A stretch of 6,091 nt of DNA from the NCBI GenBank assembly GCA_030544185.1, contig JAUNRO010000198.1:1-6091 (forward strand), given 5' to 3'. Position 1 is the stretch's first letter; every line of letters starts with the position of its first letter. The notes below the pieces were generated by a model. It was not told the origin of the DNA. It was given only the letters and a program-made list of their open reading frames with translations, and ran no database searches. The DNA is from Propionibacteriaceae bacterium. Its GTDB lineage: Bacteria > Actinomycetota > Actinomycetes > Propionibacteriales > Propionibacteriaceae. Positions 5,211 through 6,091 of the stretch are shown piece by piece. Made by a program: the position numbers and the translations under genes.

Positions 5211-5882
5211 ATGACCAACGAGGGTGAGCTGTGGGCAGCGGGCCGCGTGCTCGCGGCCGAGGGACTGGTGAACGCCTTCGGGCACATCTCGGTCCGGACC
5301 GATGAGCGGACGATGGTGATCACCCCGCCGGTGGCCCTCGGCACCCTCGATGCCGCCAGCCCGCGCGATGGCGTCGATCTGGGCGCGACGGATCTCCCGG
5401 CGGGTACGCCCAAGGAGGCCTGGATCCACGTCGCGATCTATCGCGCGCGCCCCGACGTGCAGGCGATCTGCCGCGCCCAACCGGAATACGCGACCGCGCT
5501 CGCCGCGGCTGGCGTACCCATTCGGCCCCTCCACGGGCAGGGCAGCTTCCTCGGCGACCGCGTCCCGGTGTTCGGCGATTCGCGCCTGGTCCGCGACCTC
5601 GGCCGCGCCGAGTCGCTCGCGACGGCGCTCGGTGGCGCCGACGGCCTGGTGATGCGGGGCAACGGCGCGGTGACCGTGGGTGCCGGCCTCGCCGAGGCGG
5701 TCGCGCGCATGTTCGTGCTGGAGAAATCCGCCCGGATGAACTCGATCGCCGCTGCCGCGGGCGCCCCCGAGCCTCTGCCCACCGACGAGCAGGACGCCTG
5801 GCGCGCGACCTCGGCCGAGTTGCTCGGCCGCATCTGGACCTATCTGACCAACCTGCACATCCCCAGCGAGGAACTCCGATGA
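5211..5882 (+). CDS. Class II aldolase/adducin-fold protein lacking the canonical zinc histidines
   Basis: This 223-aa cytoplasmic protein has the aldolase II/adducin fold. Members are Zn- or Mn-dependent aldolases, epimerases and decarboxylases, such as fuculose-phosphate aldolase and decarboxylases of aromatic or pyridine carboxylate pathways. Landmarks are NAFGHISVR (21-29), ITPP (37-40), TPKEAWIHVAIYRARPDV (66-83) with the family Glu69, PLHGQGSFLG (106-115), and DGLVMRGNGAVTVG (144-157). The usual HxH metal pair (AVVHTHP in typical members) is AICRAQP here, with Arg88 and Gln90. The third metal His (RxHG) is Asn151. Each change is one base from a CAC His codon. The protein may use another chemistry, bind metal differently, or be non-catalytic. 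The ATG at 5211 is preferred over an in-frame GTG at 5187, which lies inside the promoter. It is first in the operon and overlaps the next gene by 4 nt. Family is clear; reaction is not. Confidence 0.85.
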   Translation: MTNEGELWAAGRVLAAEGLVNAFGHISVRTDERTMVITPPVALGTLDAASPRDGVDLGATDLPAGTPKEAWIHVAIYRARPDVQAICRAQPEYATALAAAGVPIRPLHGQGSFLGDRVPVFGDSRLVRDLGRAESLATALGGADGLVMRGNGAVTVGAGLAEAVARMFVLEKSARMNSIAAAAGAPEPLPTDEQDAWRATSAELLGRIWTYLTNLHIPSEELR

Positions 5883-6091
5883 TCCACCTGACCGACCTGG
5901 CCTATGTCCGCATCGGCACCCGTGACCTCGACGCCCAGCTCGACTTCGCCCAGGACATCGTGGGCCTCGAGCTGATCAAGCGCGAGGGCACCACGGCCTA
6001 TCTGCGGGCGGACAACCGCCACCACTGCCTCGCCTTCGTGGAGGGCGACCACGTGGGCGCCCTGGCCCATGCGTTCACGCTGGCCGGGCCA
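5879..6091 (+). CDS. Vicinal-oxygen-chelate protein, extradiol dioxygenase-like (5' part)
   Basis: The first 71 residues are visible; the gene continues past the window. The ATG overlaps the TGA of the aldolase-fold gene (ATGA), and AGGA 6 nt upstream can serve as ribosome site, so the two are translationally coupled. The sequence LTDLAYVRIGTRDLDAQ, FAQDIVGLEL, then AYLRADNRHHCLAFVEGD is the beta-alpha-beta-beta-beta module of the glyoxalase/VOC fold. It closely resembles the N-terminal domain of type I extradiol ring-cleavage dioxygenases (BphC-like). In those enzymes the catalytic iron ligands lie in the C-terminal domain, which is off the window, so activity cannot be judged. A single-domain VOC protein is a less likely alternative. 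Confidence 0.85.
   Translation, partial: MIHLTDLAYVRIGTRDLDAQLDFAQDIVGLELIKREGTTAYLRADNRHHCLAFVEGDHVGALAHAFTLAGP

Overview
This is a high-GC window from a probable actinobacterium. The signs are strong GC bias at third codon positions, GTG starts, TAnnnT -10 boxes placed 7-8 nt before start codons (leaderless transcripts), and a PadR regulator with an AAAGGAGG ribosome site. I cannot name the genus from the sequence.

Layout. Positions 1-235 hold no gene I can support, but they carry a tight run of perfect or near-perfect dyads at 44-119. A DUF402 protein gene (minus strand, 236-766) follows, with what looks like its own leaderless promoter. A hairpin at 871-890 sits just after the end of a four-gene minus-strand operon. 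In transcription order, that operon encodes permease A (3602-4417), permease B (2766-3605), an ATPase (1922-2740) and a substrate-binding lipoprotein (896-1900). Together they form a complete NMT1/SsuA/TauA-type ABC importer for a small organic solute. A PadR-family repressor gene (4566-5165, plus strand) is divergent from it. Directly downstream starts a plus-strand catabolic operon: a class II aldolase/adducin-fold protein (5211-5882), overlapped by 4 nt by a vicinal-oxygen-chelate (extradiol dioxygenase-like) gene that runs off the right edge.

How the parts fit. The importer promoter and the catabolic promoter carry nearly the same 22-bp element (4498-4519 and 5161-5182). It overlaps a TTGACA -35 box in the same relative orientation in both. 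PadR lies between the two copies, so the simplest reading is one regulon: PadR represses uptake of a compound and its breakdown, and its own promoter lies beside one copy. An aldolase-fold decarboxylase-like protein beside an extradiol-type protein and an SsuA/TauA-like importer resembles pathways for aromatic or heteroaromatic carboxylates, but the substrate is not shown by the sequence.

Most notable points: the shared element; loss of all three canonical zinc-binding histidines in the aldolase-fold protein (Arg88, Gln90, Asn151 instead); and an 18-codon leaderless leader ORF whose stop overlaps the GTG start of the first permease. Nothing in the window indicates a mobile element, CRISPR array, tRNA or rRNA.
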